DNA from: Lewinellaceae bacterium
GTDB taxonomy: Bacteria > Bacteroidota > Bacteroidia > Chitinophagales > Saprospiraceae
Reading direction: 5' to 3'
Assembly: GCA_020636105.1 (NCBI GenBank)
Contig: JACJYL010000002.1
Coordinates: 1,702,001-1,766,000, forward strand
Length of the DNA: 64,000 nucleotides
The notes below the pieces were generated by a model. It was not told the origin of the DNA and made no database searches. It was given only the letters and a program-made list of their open reading frames with translations. Position numbers and translations under genes: made by a program. This document shows, in pieces, positions 6,629 to 14,835 of the stretch. Position 1 is the first letter of the stretch. Each line of letters opens with the position of its first letter.

Positions 6629-7777
6629 ATGAAAGAGATATTCGACATCAATAAGATTATTTTAATATTACAATTATGCCTGTGTAGTCTGGCAATCTCT
6701 GCACAATCTGTAGAATTAATAAATTTAATCAAAGGTGAAACTCAAGACTTGCCTAATGGAACAGAATTAAGTATAGGAGTTCTGGAGAATGGGAAGTGGG
6801 TAAAAGTTGAATATCGATTAGAAAATGATGAGTTTGTAGAAGTTAAAAATGACGATAAAATTTTTGAAATTGGATCAATTACTAAAACTTTTACTGCTTC
6901 GCTAATAATGAAACTTCTTAAAGAGGGTAAATTGGCTTTATCAGATCCAATACAAAAATATTTACCAATTCAAATGGCTCAGGACAGCTTCGAAGAAAAA
7001 ACAATTACTGTGCAACACCTAATAACACATACATCAGGATTATCTTCGGGACCTTCAAGTTTCACATTACCATATCTGAGAGCCTTACTATTTACACCGA
7101 AAAATCCTAACAGGAATTTCAAAGTAAAGCACTATTATCGTTATCTTAAAAAGTTTGAGCTTGATTATCTACCCGGAAAAGAATGGAACTACAATAATGC
7201 GGGTTACGGACTTTTAGGAGAAATTATTAGTAACGTAAATGGAATGTCATGGGAAAAATCTGTTCAAAAAAATATTTTTATTCCATTAGGCATGCGAAAT
7301 AGTTATTTTGAAATTGACAAACATAATAGAGATCAGCTTGTTGTCGGGATTACAGCGAAAGGAAAAAAGTCTAAGCCCTGGGAAATGAAATTTATTAATC
7401 CCGCAGGAGCAATAAAATCCACACTAAACGATATGATAATTTATGCATCTGCTCAATTAAATTCATCGCAAGAAAATCTTAATTTTTTTAAGTTAACTCA
7501 AGACCCTTTAAATTTTTCAATAAAAATGCCTGAAGATAAACTTTGGAAAGGAAATAAAATGGGGCTTGGTTGGTGGCACAACCTTGAAGATACACAAAAT
7601 ACATTCATGTGGCATGGAGGATCATCTGGAGGTTATACTTCATTTGTAGGATTCTCAAAATTAAAAGGAAAAGCTGTAGTAATTCTTTCAAATATTAGCA
7701 GTTCCAACCCCTCTGCTCGAGCAGAAAACCGTATTCCTAAACCTATTTTATTAGGTCAAAAAATATTGCGAATGTAA
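6629..7777 (+). CDS. serine hydrolase, class C beta-lactamase/penicillin-binding-protein fold
   Basis: A 382-residue secreted hydrolase. A signal peptide (IILILQLCLCSLAISAQS) precedes the beta-lactamase-related domain. Its nucleophile motif SxxK is read as SITKTFTAS near residue 77. The Yxn motif is YNNAGYGLLG, and the third motif appears as HGGSSGGYTS, the HGG variant of KTG typical of esterase-like members. TVQHLITHTSGL is also diagnostic. Earlier in-frame starts lie inside the attC-like site and give no signal peptide, so ATG 6629 is chosen. Base composition is AT-rich like its neighbour. It ends 28 bases before site 3. Activity could be on D-amino-acid peptides, esters or beta-lactams; the sequence does not decide. 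Confidence 0.88.
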   Translation: MKEIFDINKIILILQLCLCSLAISAQSVELINLIKGETQDLPNGTELSIGVLENGKWVKVEYRLENDEFVEVKNDDKIFEIGSITKTFTASLIMKLLKEGKLALSDPIQKYLPIQMAQDSFEEKTITVQHLITHTSGLSSGPSSFTLPYLRALLFTPKNPNRNFKVKHYYRYLKKFELDYLPGKEWNYNNAGYGLLGEIISNVNGMSWEKSVQKNIFIPLGMRNSYFEIDKHNRDQLVVGITAKGKKSKPWEMKFINPAGAIKSTLNDMIIYASAQLNSSQENLNFFKLTQDPLNFSIKMPEDKLWKGNKMGLGWWHNLEDTQNTFMWHGGSSGGYTSFVGFSKLKGKAVVILSNISSSNPSARAENRIPKPILLGQKILRM

Positions 7778-7804
7778 TAGTAAATAGCAGTAAAGAAAGC
7801 CTAC

Positions 7805-7872
7805 AGGCAACAATGTGGATAATGTTCAGTGCCTCCACAAGGTCGGCACCGCCATATCCACTCACGTTACCG
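7805..7872 (+). repeat. attC-like recombination site 3
   Basis: The clearest of the three. AGGCAAC (7805-7811) and GTTACCG (7866-7872) form the outer boxes. TGTGGATA (7814-7821) pairs with TATCCAC (7855-7861), and GTGCC (7829-7833) with GGCAC (7845-7849). Unpaired bases lie between, giving the attC pattern R''-L''-spacer-L'-R'. The right border ACGTTACCGCAAAG matches sites 1 and 2. Beyond it the base composition returns to that of the neighbourhood. Confidence 0.65.
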
Positions 7873-7946
7873 CAAAGACACAAATATCTGAACGGAGCCC
7901 CTCTCCTTTTGTCCTTTTGTCCTTCTCAACCTGAATCAGGCTTTAT

Positions 7947-9476
7947 TTAAAAAACCTTGAGCTCCCCCATATAAAAAATGACAATGTCCCGCACATCATT
8001 GGCTATTGTTTTATCCTGCACTTTGAAGGAATCAAATTCTTCGCGTTTCATCGTTCCCAGCATTTCGAGATTTGCCTCCTTGCCGGAAGCTAAAAATTGA
8101 GGCATAACCACTTTATACTTTTTCACCGGATCGATCCGTTTTCCGCTAACCCTCCATTGGCCTTCAGCCGTTTTATCAACCTTCCAGGTTTGAAAATAGC
8201 CGCCTTCTCCCTTATTGGTCCCAAGTCCGATATCGAGCATTTTTGCGAGGTCGGCACCGGTCATTTCGACTCTTGAAATGGGTCCGCCATAGGGATATAC
8301 CCTCAGGATGTCGTATTCAGTAATAACGCCCAGGAGATTGTCGTCCAACCGCATGGAACCACTGTTCAATAAAAAAGCATCTGCCTGGGGTAATACTTTC
8401 TCGAAAGCCTTGGAAGTCAGGATGCCAAAATTCGTTGGCATGTTCCTGATTTTTTCTTCGGTGCAAATCAAGGGCGTTTTGGTCACCAGGATTTCGTTAT
8501 CGGGATCGTAACCCATTTCCTCAATGATGCCATCCACTTTCCCTTCCCAGCTCATGACGACTTTATGGGCTTCAGGCTCATCCGCTATAGTATCATCAAT
8601 GGTTTTGAGTGTTGATTTTATCGTCGTTTTGCCGGTGGAAGGATGGTAGGTAAACCGATGAATATAAACCGTTTTCGCATTGGCATCTGCTTTGGTGATG
8701 AGGGTATTGCCAATTTGATATTTCATATTCACATGTTCGTGGCCACCGAAAATAGCGCGATAATCCTGATTTTTCTGTGCCATTTCCTTATCCTCATCGA
8801 TGGAAAGGTGGGTGATGGCCAGCATAATATCCGTCTGAGGTTTCATTTCCGAGGCGGTAGCCTTCAGGGCCGTTTCAAAAGAGGTATATTGAACATAAGG
8901 CTGCTTGTTGAAAGGCAGCACCACTCCTGTTATGCCCACACGGACTTGCTTCCCTGAAGCATTTTTAAACGTTTTTATTACATAGGAGGGTATGGCTTCT
9001 CCCCGTTGGGTGAATGGTTCTGTTTTGCCGTCTTCATATTGGCGAAATGCATTGCTGCACACATATACAAACTCACTTTGATCCATCCGCGTTTGAAGCA
9101 GATCTCCCGTTTTGAGATCAAACTCATGGTTGCCAAAAGTCACATAATCCAACCCAATGGCATTGAGCGTTTCCACCATTTGCCGGCCGGCAATTTTACC
9201 TCCGTCCTCATCATTGAGCATCCCGATCAGGGAAGGGCTTAAAAAATCTCCGGAAAGCAGTGTAATTGTATTTTCATTTTCTGCTTTGAGCTCTTTTATA
9301 AGAGTTCCTACACGGGCCAGCCCGCCGGATTTTCCCCCATCCAGGGGCGAAATTTCGTATACGTCATTCAGTTGCAAAACGGTGAATGTAATATCGTCCC
9401 TGGAGGCCTGTGGAAGATGACAACTCCACTGGAAAATCAGGGCCAGGAAGAGGATTGGTAAAAATCTGTTTTTCAT
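7947..9476 (-). CDS. 5'-nucleotidase/UDP-sugar hydrolase family lipoprotein
   Basis: A lipoprotein of about 509 residues that would hydrolyse nucleotides or other phosphate esters outside the cytoplasm. Start at 9476 gives MKNRFLPILFLALIFQWSC, a signal with lipobox WSC; another start at 9494 adds six residues. The calcineurin-type metallophosphatase domain (about 30-330) shows LSGDFLSPS, GNHEFDL, ITHLSID and GGHEHV. The first metal motif reads LNDVYE where most relatives have D-x-H, so one metal ligand is a tyrosine or is supplied otherwise. The C-terminal domain (about 340-505) has NSGSMRLDD and YPYGGPISR as in substrate-binding 5'-nucleotidase domains. Confidence 0.9.
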   Translation of the reverse strand: MKNRFLPILFLALIFQWSCHLPQASRDDITFTVLQLNDVYEISPLDGGKSGGLARVGTLIKELKAENENTITLLSGDFLSPSLIGMLNDEDGGKIAGRQMVETLNAIGLDYVTFGNHEFDLKTGDLLQTRMDQSEFVYVCSNAFRQYEDGKTEPFTQRGEAIPSYVIKTFKNASGKQVRVGITGVVLPFNKQPYVQYTSFETALKATASEMKPQTDIMLAITHLSIDEDKEMAQKNQDYRAIFGGHEHVNMKYQIGNTLITKADANAKTVYIHRFTYHPSTGKTTIKSTLKTIDDTIADEPEAHKVVMSWEGKVDGIIEEMGYDPDNEILVTKTPLICTEEKIRNMPTNFGILTSKAFEKVLPQADAFLLNSGSMRLDDNLLGVITEYDILRVYPYGGPISRVEMTGADLAKMLDIGLGTNKGEGGYFQTWKVDKTAEGQWRVSGKRIDPVKKYKVVMPQFLASGKEANLEMLGTMKREEFDSFKVQDKTIANDVRDIVIFYMGELKVF

Positions 9477-9512
9477 AATGGAAAATTTAAACATTTAACT
9501 ACTTTTCACTGT

Positions 9513-9520
9513 GAAAGATA
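9513..9520 (-). promoter_or_regulatory. candidate -7 box for the nucleotidase gene
   Basis: On the minus strand TATCTTTC matches TAnnTTTG in seven of eight positions, 36 bases before the start codon at 9476. No well-spaced TTTG lies upstream. Confidence 0.3.
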
Positions 9521-9550
9521 GGCAAAACAAGGTTGTTGTTTTTTACAAAA

Positions 9551-9613
9551 ATAAAAAAACTTGTCCATAAGGACGGATCAGACTCCGTGTTCCCTTTTGA
9601 ACAAGTTTTTTAT
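9551..9613. terminator. bidirectional terminator-like hairpin
   Basis: ATAAAAAAACTTGT (9551-9564) is complementary to ACAAGTTTTTTAT (9601-9613). An inner stem (ACGGA...TCCGT) fills the loop. The A/T-rich ends give a U-tract on either strand. It lies 54 bases after the stop of porW and upstream of the next minus-strand gene. Confidence 0.65.
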
Positions 9614-9667
9614 GCGACAAATCCTTAAGGGATCAAGCCGCCAAGCAAGGCATTACAAACGGGTTTG

Positions 9668-12577
9668 CTATTTCAGGTAATTCAACTCAAAGAAGGTATC
9701 ATACCCTACTATCGTTTTATTTTTCAACACTTTACGATAGTTATCCTGAGAAATAGGCAATACGGAATAATCAATACTCCTGTCGATAAATTCGCCTTTA
9801 TTTTTTTGGATGCCGTTGTAATATTCCATGGCTGTTTCTACGTCTTTATATCTTCTTAAAACGAGTACCGGGACATCGTTTTTCTCGCCAAGGAAGACAT
9901 TGGATATCCGGATTTTATCCAGTTTATGGTATTTCCTGTTGTAGTCAGAAACCACGATCTTCTGATCGTTCAGTTTTACGTCTCCATTGAATACAATGAT
10001 GACATAATGAAGAGCCTTTTCATTAAACTCAAAATCAAATTCACCTTCTGTATCGGAAGTGCCTCCCGGCAGCGCCGCCCCCCTTACGCCGAGAATCCTC
10101 AGGATCTCTTTGGCCCGGGTTTCCTCCTCGGTATTGGGATAAGAAGCGATCAGGGAATTCAGATTTTCAATATAAGTATCTCTACCTTCAGTGTTTCCGG
10201 AACAAATGGCCATTAAAAGAGCATATTTAGGTTTCAGAGGATGCTTTCCAAAGATGTTCTTGAGGTTTTCCTCGCTCACCTGAATAGCTTCAGCATACCT
10301 GCCCTGGGAAAACAAAACATAGGCCTGGTCGAACTTGAGATTTTGCTGTAACTCCTCATCCATGTATTTGGCTGCAAATTCAGGATCGGTAAGCATTTTC
10401 GCATAGTTCGTGGTAGGATATTTTTCAATTATTTTATCGTAATATTCGCGTGCTTTAACCTGATCATTCAAATCAGAATAGGCCAGATACAAGATATACC
10501 ACGATTCAAGTTCGTAAACGTTAGCAGGATAGCGACTATTGAGTTCTTCGAGAATTTCTACTGTTTTTTGGTTATTTTTCAGTCGTTCCCGGTACAAGGT
10601 TCCCAAGGTGGACATCGCCTTTTTGGTGGCGAGGATCATGGCAGTCTTTTCACCGTTTGATTTAGGTACATCCCCTAATATCTGGTCAATTTCCTCCTGC
10701 GTCAGCGCACTTACGGCCTCAGTTGAAAAAGTAAGGGTTTCTTCGACCCCGGTAACCTGTTTTGCGGAACGGCGCCAGTCATCCTCCAATGGTCTGCTGC
10801 CCCATTTTCTTTGGAATTCCCTTTTGCCTCGTTTTACAGATTTATCGTTATAGGCAAAGAAGGAACTTTCTTTGGTGCTGCCGTTAAATCCGGAACCTCC
10901 CGTGTCAGGCAGTTTCTGTTTTTCAAGCATTTTTTTCTGCTCATCCTGTTCCGCTTTTTTGATATCAAATGCGAGCGAGCGCTTTTCTTCATCTGTCATT
11001 TCGGCTACCCGCAACAAGCTGTCGTTCAGGGCTATAAGCTTGATATTGTCAGCAATATCTTTCAGACTGAGGGCTTTGTTTTCCACTTCGGAATACCGAT
11101 CATCCATTTTAGGAAGTACCTGCAATGTACTATCGTAATAAGCGCTGGCTTCGACATAATCCTGGTTCTCATAAAAAAGATTTCCCAACTGGTAATAAGC
11201 CTCCGCTTTTTGAGCCGTATTGCTGAGGTTGCTGGCCAGCGACTGGGAAAGGTAATTCATTGCGCTTTTACGGTCTCCTTGTTTCAGGGCAATTCCCGCC
11301 AGGGCATAATAAATCTGATCCTTGAATTCATAATTTTTCTGATCCTTGAGCATGCTTTCCAGGGTAGCAATGGCATCTTCAGCCGTTCCTTTGCCGGAAA
11401 TCCATTCATTCTGGGCCATTTTCAGCTTACTGCTAAACTGCATTTCATAATTCGGACTGTATTTCAAGGCCTGTTCAAAAGCCTGGTAAGCCTCTGCGCC
11501 ATTGCCCAGTTCCTGGTTGAGTTGTCCCATAACAAAAGCATATCTTCCTTTGAGTTCCCGGTTATTTTCCAGCTCAATGGCTTTTTGCAAATAGGTGGTG
11601 GCCAGGGCCAGGTTTTTGAGTTTAATATGAAGATAAGCCTGCACTACGGGAAGTTCCGTTTGGACGTTTTTATAAATTTTAGGGTTATCATTCAAATTTT
11701 TCAAAATCCGCTGAGCCTCGATAAATTTATCTCTTTCAATCAGCGTTTTGGCATACCAAAGTTGAATTTCCTGGAAAGCGGGCTGATGTTGAAGCGGGCC
11801 TTTCTTGCCGTCTTTTTTATCGGCAGATTCCTCTTCCTTATTGATTGAAATCAGTTTACTTTCTTCCACCTTAACAGGAGTGGGCGTTTCGGGCGTTTCC
11901 GCTTTTTTTTCGACTTCAGGTTTTTTTGAAACCGGCTTTTTACCTGAACTTCCTTTTTTCTTTTTCTTTAAGGCCCGATTGGCCGCTTTGCGTTTTTTTG
12001 CTGCGCTCGCCTTACTGTCCTTACCTTTGGAAGAAGATGTTTTTTTGCCCTTAGAGGAAGATGTTTTTTTATTTTTGGAAGAAACCCCCTTTTTCTGCTT
12101 GTTCTTTTTGGTGGCTCCTGATTTTTGTTCCGCCTTTTTAATCTTCTCCGGGCTAAATTCCGTCACGGCAAACTGGAAAGTTTCTTCAGCAGTTTCATAC
12201 TCTTTTTTCAAAAACTGGGCCTTTCCTAATAGCAGATAACAATCGTCGGTCCATTGGCTGTAACGATGTTGATTCACCACCAGCCCTACCTTCTCAATAG
12301 CCTTGTCCAGATTGGGTGCAACGGCCTGGGCATTATCGGCAGCAATATATTCAAAGAGGTTTAATCTTTTATTGTAATTGTCCTGATGCTGCTGTTCGAG
12401 CTGATAAAAGCTTTCCAGCAAAAGTTCGTTCGCATTGAAGTAACCATTGTAATGGGCCGTGGTATTATGATAGGCCTTTCCCAAAGCAGAAAGATCCCCT
12501 CTTTTCTTTTGTGTGGTACATGCCTGAACCAACAAAAAAATCAACATAATAACTCCTAGCCTGTATATTCGTTTCAA
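9668..12577 (-). CDS. porW: PorW/SprE-like TPR lipoprotein of type IX secretion and gliding
   Basis: A 969-residue outer-envelope lipoprotein. The signal ends with lipobox LVQAC (C20), followed by RGDLSALGKAYHNTTAHYNG, close to the start of known SprE/PorW proteins, which are needed for T9SS function. TPR helices fill most of the protein (GKAQFLKKEYETAEETFQ; YALAGIALKQGDRKSAMNY; QLGNLFYENQDYVEASAYY). Residues about 150-245 form an extremely lysine/serine-rich insertion (repeated SSSKGKK and KKRKAANRALKKKKK) between TPR modules, probably a disordered, highly positive linker. The two large sorting-domain proteins at 25-28 and 33-37 kb are plausible T9SS clients. Identity is by resemblance; TPR proteins can mislead. 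Confidence 0.8.
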   Translation of the reverse strand: MKRIYRLGVIMLIFLLVQACTTQKKRGDLSALGKAYHNTTAHYNGYFNANELLLESFYQLEQQHQDNYNKRLNLFEYIAADNAQAVAPNLDKAIEKVGLVVNQHRYSQWTDDCYLLLGKAQFLKKEYETAEETFQFAVTEFSPEKIKKAEQKSGATKKNKQKKGVSSKNKKTSSSKGKKTSSSKGKDSKASAAKKRKAANRALKKKKKGSSGKKPVSKKPEVEKKAETPETPTPVKVEESKLISINKEEESADKKDGKKGPLQHQPAFQEIQLWYAKTLIERDKFIEAQRILKNLNDNPKIYKNVQTELPVVQAYLHIKLKNLALATTYLQKAIELENNRELKGRYAFVMGQLNQELGNGAEAYQAFEQALKYSPNYEMQFSSKLKMAQNEWISGKGTAEDAIATLESMLKDQKNYEFKDQIYYALAGIALKQGDRKSAMNYLSQSLASNLSNTAQKAEAYYQLGNLFYENQDYVEASAYYDSTLQVLPKMDDRYSEVENKALSLKDIADNIKLIALNDSLLRVAEMTDEEKRSLAFDIKKAEQDEQKKMLEKQKLPDTGGSGFNGSTKESSFFAYNDKSVKRGKREFQRKWGSRPLEDDWRRSAKQVTGVEETLTFSTEAVSALTQEEIDQILGDVPKSNGEKTAMILATKKAMSTLGTLYRERLKNNQKTVEILEELNSRYPANVYELESWYILYLAYSDLNDQVKAREYYDKIIEKYPTTNYAKMLTDPEFAAKYMDEELQQNLKFDQAYVLFSQGRYAEAIQVSEENLKNIFGKHPLKPKYALLMAICSGNTEGRDTYIENLNSLIASYPNTEEETRAKEILRILGVRGAALPGGTSDTEGEFDFEFNEKALHYVIIVFNGDVKLNDQKIVVSDYNRKYHKLDKIRISNVFLGEKNDVPVLVLRRYKDVETAMEYYNGIQKNKGEFIDRSIDYSVLPISQDNYRKVLKNKTIVGYDTFFELNYLK

Positions 12578-12936
12578 ACTAAAACTATTTTTATTTCGTT
12601 AAAAGTAAAATTCCCGGTTTGAGCGTAAATCGTGCACAGCTTTAAGTTGGTCAATAAATTTACTTTTTTAGCCTGTGGTGTATTTATCTCTCAGGAATCT
12701 TTAAATTTGCACCTTTGAAATACCTTCCGGGCGAATCCGGTCGGTTTTTATCAACAAATTGCCCCTTTCGGCATACAATATTAACCAATAAAGGGCAAAT
12801 TTATTTTATTATCTACATACTACAAACACCGAAAACGATTTATTAGTATTTAAACTGGTGTATTTAATAAGTAAAATGACTTTAGCAGGCAACTTGTTTA
12901 GCCCCAGGCTAAAAGTTCTGCATATCAAAATAAATA
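12578..12936. other. 359-bp divergent spacer between porW and M23 peptidase genes
   Basis: No gene is supportable here. It contains TAAATTTG (12702-12709), an exact TAnnTTTG match on the plus strand but 228 bases from the next start, and a 7-bp-stem hairpin TTTAGCC-CCA-GGCTAAA (12897-12913) 23 bases before the start at 12937. The hairpin could influence translation of the peptidase gene. Confidence 0.4.
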
Positions 12937-13824
12937 ATGGAAGAGAAAAAAATAAGCAAGTGGCAGCGGTTCAGAGAAAGAATGAGACATACCTACCGGT
13001 TGGTGGTGATGACGATGGATTCTTTTGAAGAGGTGGCTTCATACAAGATCAGCCTGATGAATGTTTATTTGCTCGTCAGCAGTGTTGTGGTAATTGTAGG
13101 ACTTCTTGTCGTTGCGGCCATTGCATTTACCCCATTGAAAAAATATGTTCCCGGATACGGTGATGCGTCAAAAGACGAAGTGGTCCAGGAAGCATACAAA
13201 AGAATCACGGATCTCGAAAAATCACTGGAAGCCCACCAGGCTTATGAAGACAACATAAAGCGTATCCTGGTCGGTGATGTTCAAACGGAGGATGAAGTCC
13301 CCCAGGGCCATGAAACCCATATTGACTCTATTGTCGAAGTACTCCCCTCTGAAAAGGAACAACAGCTCAAGCAGGAACTCAAACTCGAGGAAGTAGCCGA
13401 TGCCGCCCAGGAATCGAAAACCGTCAGTTTTATGCCCCGTGATGTACCTCTTGAACAATTATATTTTATCGCACCGGTAAACGGGGAGGTGAGTTCAGGA
13501 TATATGCCTGATCAGGAACATTTCGGCGTGGACATTCTCGCTCCAAAAAATACGGCCGTAAAAGCCGCCGCCGACGGTTATGTGTTTTTATCAGACTGGA
13601 CCCTGGAAACCGGCAATACCATTGGCATCCAGCATTCCAATAATACCATCACCTTTTACAAGCACAATTCCGTTAACCTCAAAAAAGCCGGTAGCTATGT
13701 AAAAGCCGGAGAAGCAGTAGCCATCATCGGAAACACAGGAACGCTATCGAGTGGCCCTCACCTTCATTTCGAGCTTTGGCACAAAGGAAAACCTGTCGAC
13801 GCTACAGAATATATCCGGTTTTAG
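12937..13824 (+). CDS. M23 family metallopeptidase, membrane-anchored
   Basis: A 295-residue envelope peptidase, probably a peptidoglycan endopeptidase or a regulator of one. One membrane segment lies at about residues 45-70 (VYLLVSSVVVIVGLLVVAAI), then a charged, probably coiled-coil linker (ITDLEKSLEAHQAYEDNIKR). The C-terminal LytM domain has HFGVDI (zinc ligands H and D), FYKHNS and GPHLHFELW (HxH), so all expected ligands are present and the enzyme looks catalytic. The domain spacing is standard. It is divergent from porW across a 359-base spacer. Gliding or cell-wall links with porW are conjecture. Confidence 0.92.
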   Translation: MEEKKISKWQRFRERMRHTYRLVVMTMDSFEEVASYKISLMNVYLLVSSVVVIVGLLVVAAIAFTPLKKYVPGYGDASKDEVVQEAYKRITDLEKSLEAHQAYEDNIKRILVGDVQTEDEVPQGHETHIDSIVEVLPSEKEQQLKQELKLEEVADAAQESKTVSFMPRDVPLEQLYFIAPVNGEVSSGYMPDQEHFGVDILAPKNTAVKAAADGYVFLSDWTLETGNTIGIQHSNNTITFYKHNSVNLKKAGSYVKAGEAVAIIGNTGTLSSGPHLHFELWHKGKPVDATEYIRF

Positions 13825-13936
13825 GGGATATGCTGTATCAGCGATGCGATGGGCTATGGTTTCAAGTAGGAATGCGGACAAAATTATTTTAAATGCCATA
13901 ATTTAACCGCATTTACAATCTGCTTTTCTATAAGCC

Positions 13937-14512
13937 TCACACCAATTTGGGGAGCCCAAACAACATGGCGTCAATCAGGGCACCACTTTTATTCCTGAAT
14001 TCATTCCGAAGGTCGCCTTCCCTTGAAAATTCACATTTTCGAGCCAGCCGTTGTGCGGGATAATTATCCATTGCTACCCTGAAGGCCAGTTTTTCGAGCT
14101 GCAACTGGTTAAAACTAAATTCTGTCACTTTTTTCAGCGCCTCCGTCATGATCCCTTTTTCCTTGTGTTGCATATCAATGAAAAATGCCAGCTCTCCTTT
14201 GGGAATATGCCAGTCGATACCAAAAACCTCAATATATCCGATCAACTCGGCTCCTTTGGTTTCCCAGATTCCGAAACAATAAGCCTTGTCCAGGAGCCAG
14301 TCGGCTATTTTCCTGCGGACAAAAGTTTCGGCACTTTCTTTGGAAATGCATTCTTCTACCATTTTAGGAAGGACATCATAGAGCATCGTGTAATTATCCT
14401 GTATCAGTTGATAGAGCGCACTCCCTTCATTTTCACGAAAACGACGAACGACTATCCTCCGGCCTACCAAAGCCGTGTCTATATCAAATAAATAAGTTCT
14501 GTCTCTGTCCAT
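13937..14512 (-). CDS. GNAT N-acetyltransferase, RimJ/RimL type
   Basis: A 191-residue acetyltransferase that moves acetyl from acetyl-CoA to an unknown amine. Features are the N-terminal substrate strand (RRIVVRRFRENEG), ELIGYIEVFGIDW, FIDMQHKEKGIMTEALKK (the R/Q-x-x-G-x-G/A acetyl-CoA loop in degenerate form) and DNYPAQRLARKCEFSREG, the usual C-terminal block of ribosomal-protein-type members. The last part (SGALIDAMLFGL) corresponds to the closing strand. It is convergent with the M23 gene and divergent from fumC across 323 bases. Confidence 0.88.
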   Translation of the reverse strand: MDRDRTYLFDIDTALVGRRIVVRRFRENEGSALYQLIQDNYTMLYDVLPKMVEECISKESAETFVRRKIADWLLDKAYCFGIWETKGAELIGYIEVFGIDWHIPKGELAFFIDMQHKEKGIMTEALKKVTEFSFNQLQLEKLAFRVAMDNYPAQRLARKCEFSREGDLRNEFRNKSGALIDAMLFGLPKLV

Positions 14513-14591
14513 ACTTCATTTTATTACGTTTCAACCTTTTCTCCTTAAATCATTTACAGTAACCTATGTGCGAAATCATGGATGATAATTT

Positions 14592-14607
14592 TCAATGATT
14601 TCATTGA
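14592..14607. promoter_or_regulatory. palindrome in the GNAT-fumC spacer
   Basis: TCAATGA-TT-TCATTGA is a perfect 7-bp inverted repeat with a 2-base centre, in the divergent control region 80 bases before the GNAT start. It has the form of a dimeric repressor site, but the binding protein is unknown. The rest of the 323-base spacer is AT-rich without coding features. Confidence 0.35.
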
Positions 14608-14771
14608 TAAAAATCAGTTAAATTTAAGCCTGAAAACCAAAAAATTGCAACCAGAGCCGTTTGACGTCCAGGCGGGGTATTTTTTTACAAAAAAAATGGC
14701 CTGGATGAAATATAAAGATATGGTTATCAGTAATTTAAAATAATGAATTAATCACTTTTAATTTATCATTT

Positions 14772-14795
14772 AAAATGATCATTTTCCTATCTTTG
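14772..14795 (+). promoter_or_regulatory. fumC promoter with overlapping palindrome
   Basis: TATCTTTG (14788-14795) is an exact TAnnTTTG box 40 bases before the fumC start. Directly upstream is the perfect 14-bp palindrome AAAATGATCATTTT (14772-14785), placed between the -33 and -7 positions where a bound protein would block or recruit polymerase. I find no strong TTTG -33 element, which fits an activated promoter, but that is an inference. Confidence 0.5.
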
Positions 14796-14835
14796 TGGCA
14801 CTTTCCGAAATATACAATAAATAAAAACAAAAATA

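Noticed and set aside
10811..11848. 345-residue frame opposite porW
   Set aside because: It is the complement of a TPR-coding sequence, hydrophobic by composition only, with no family resemblance.
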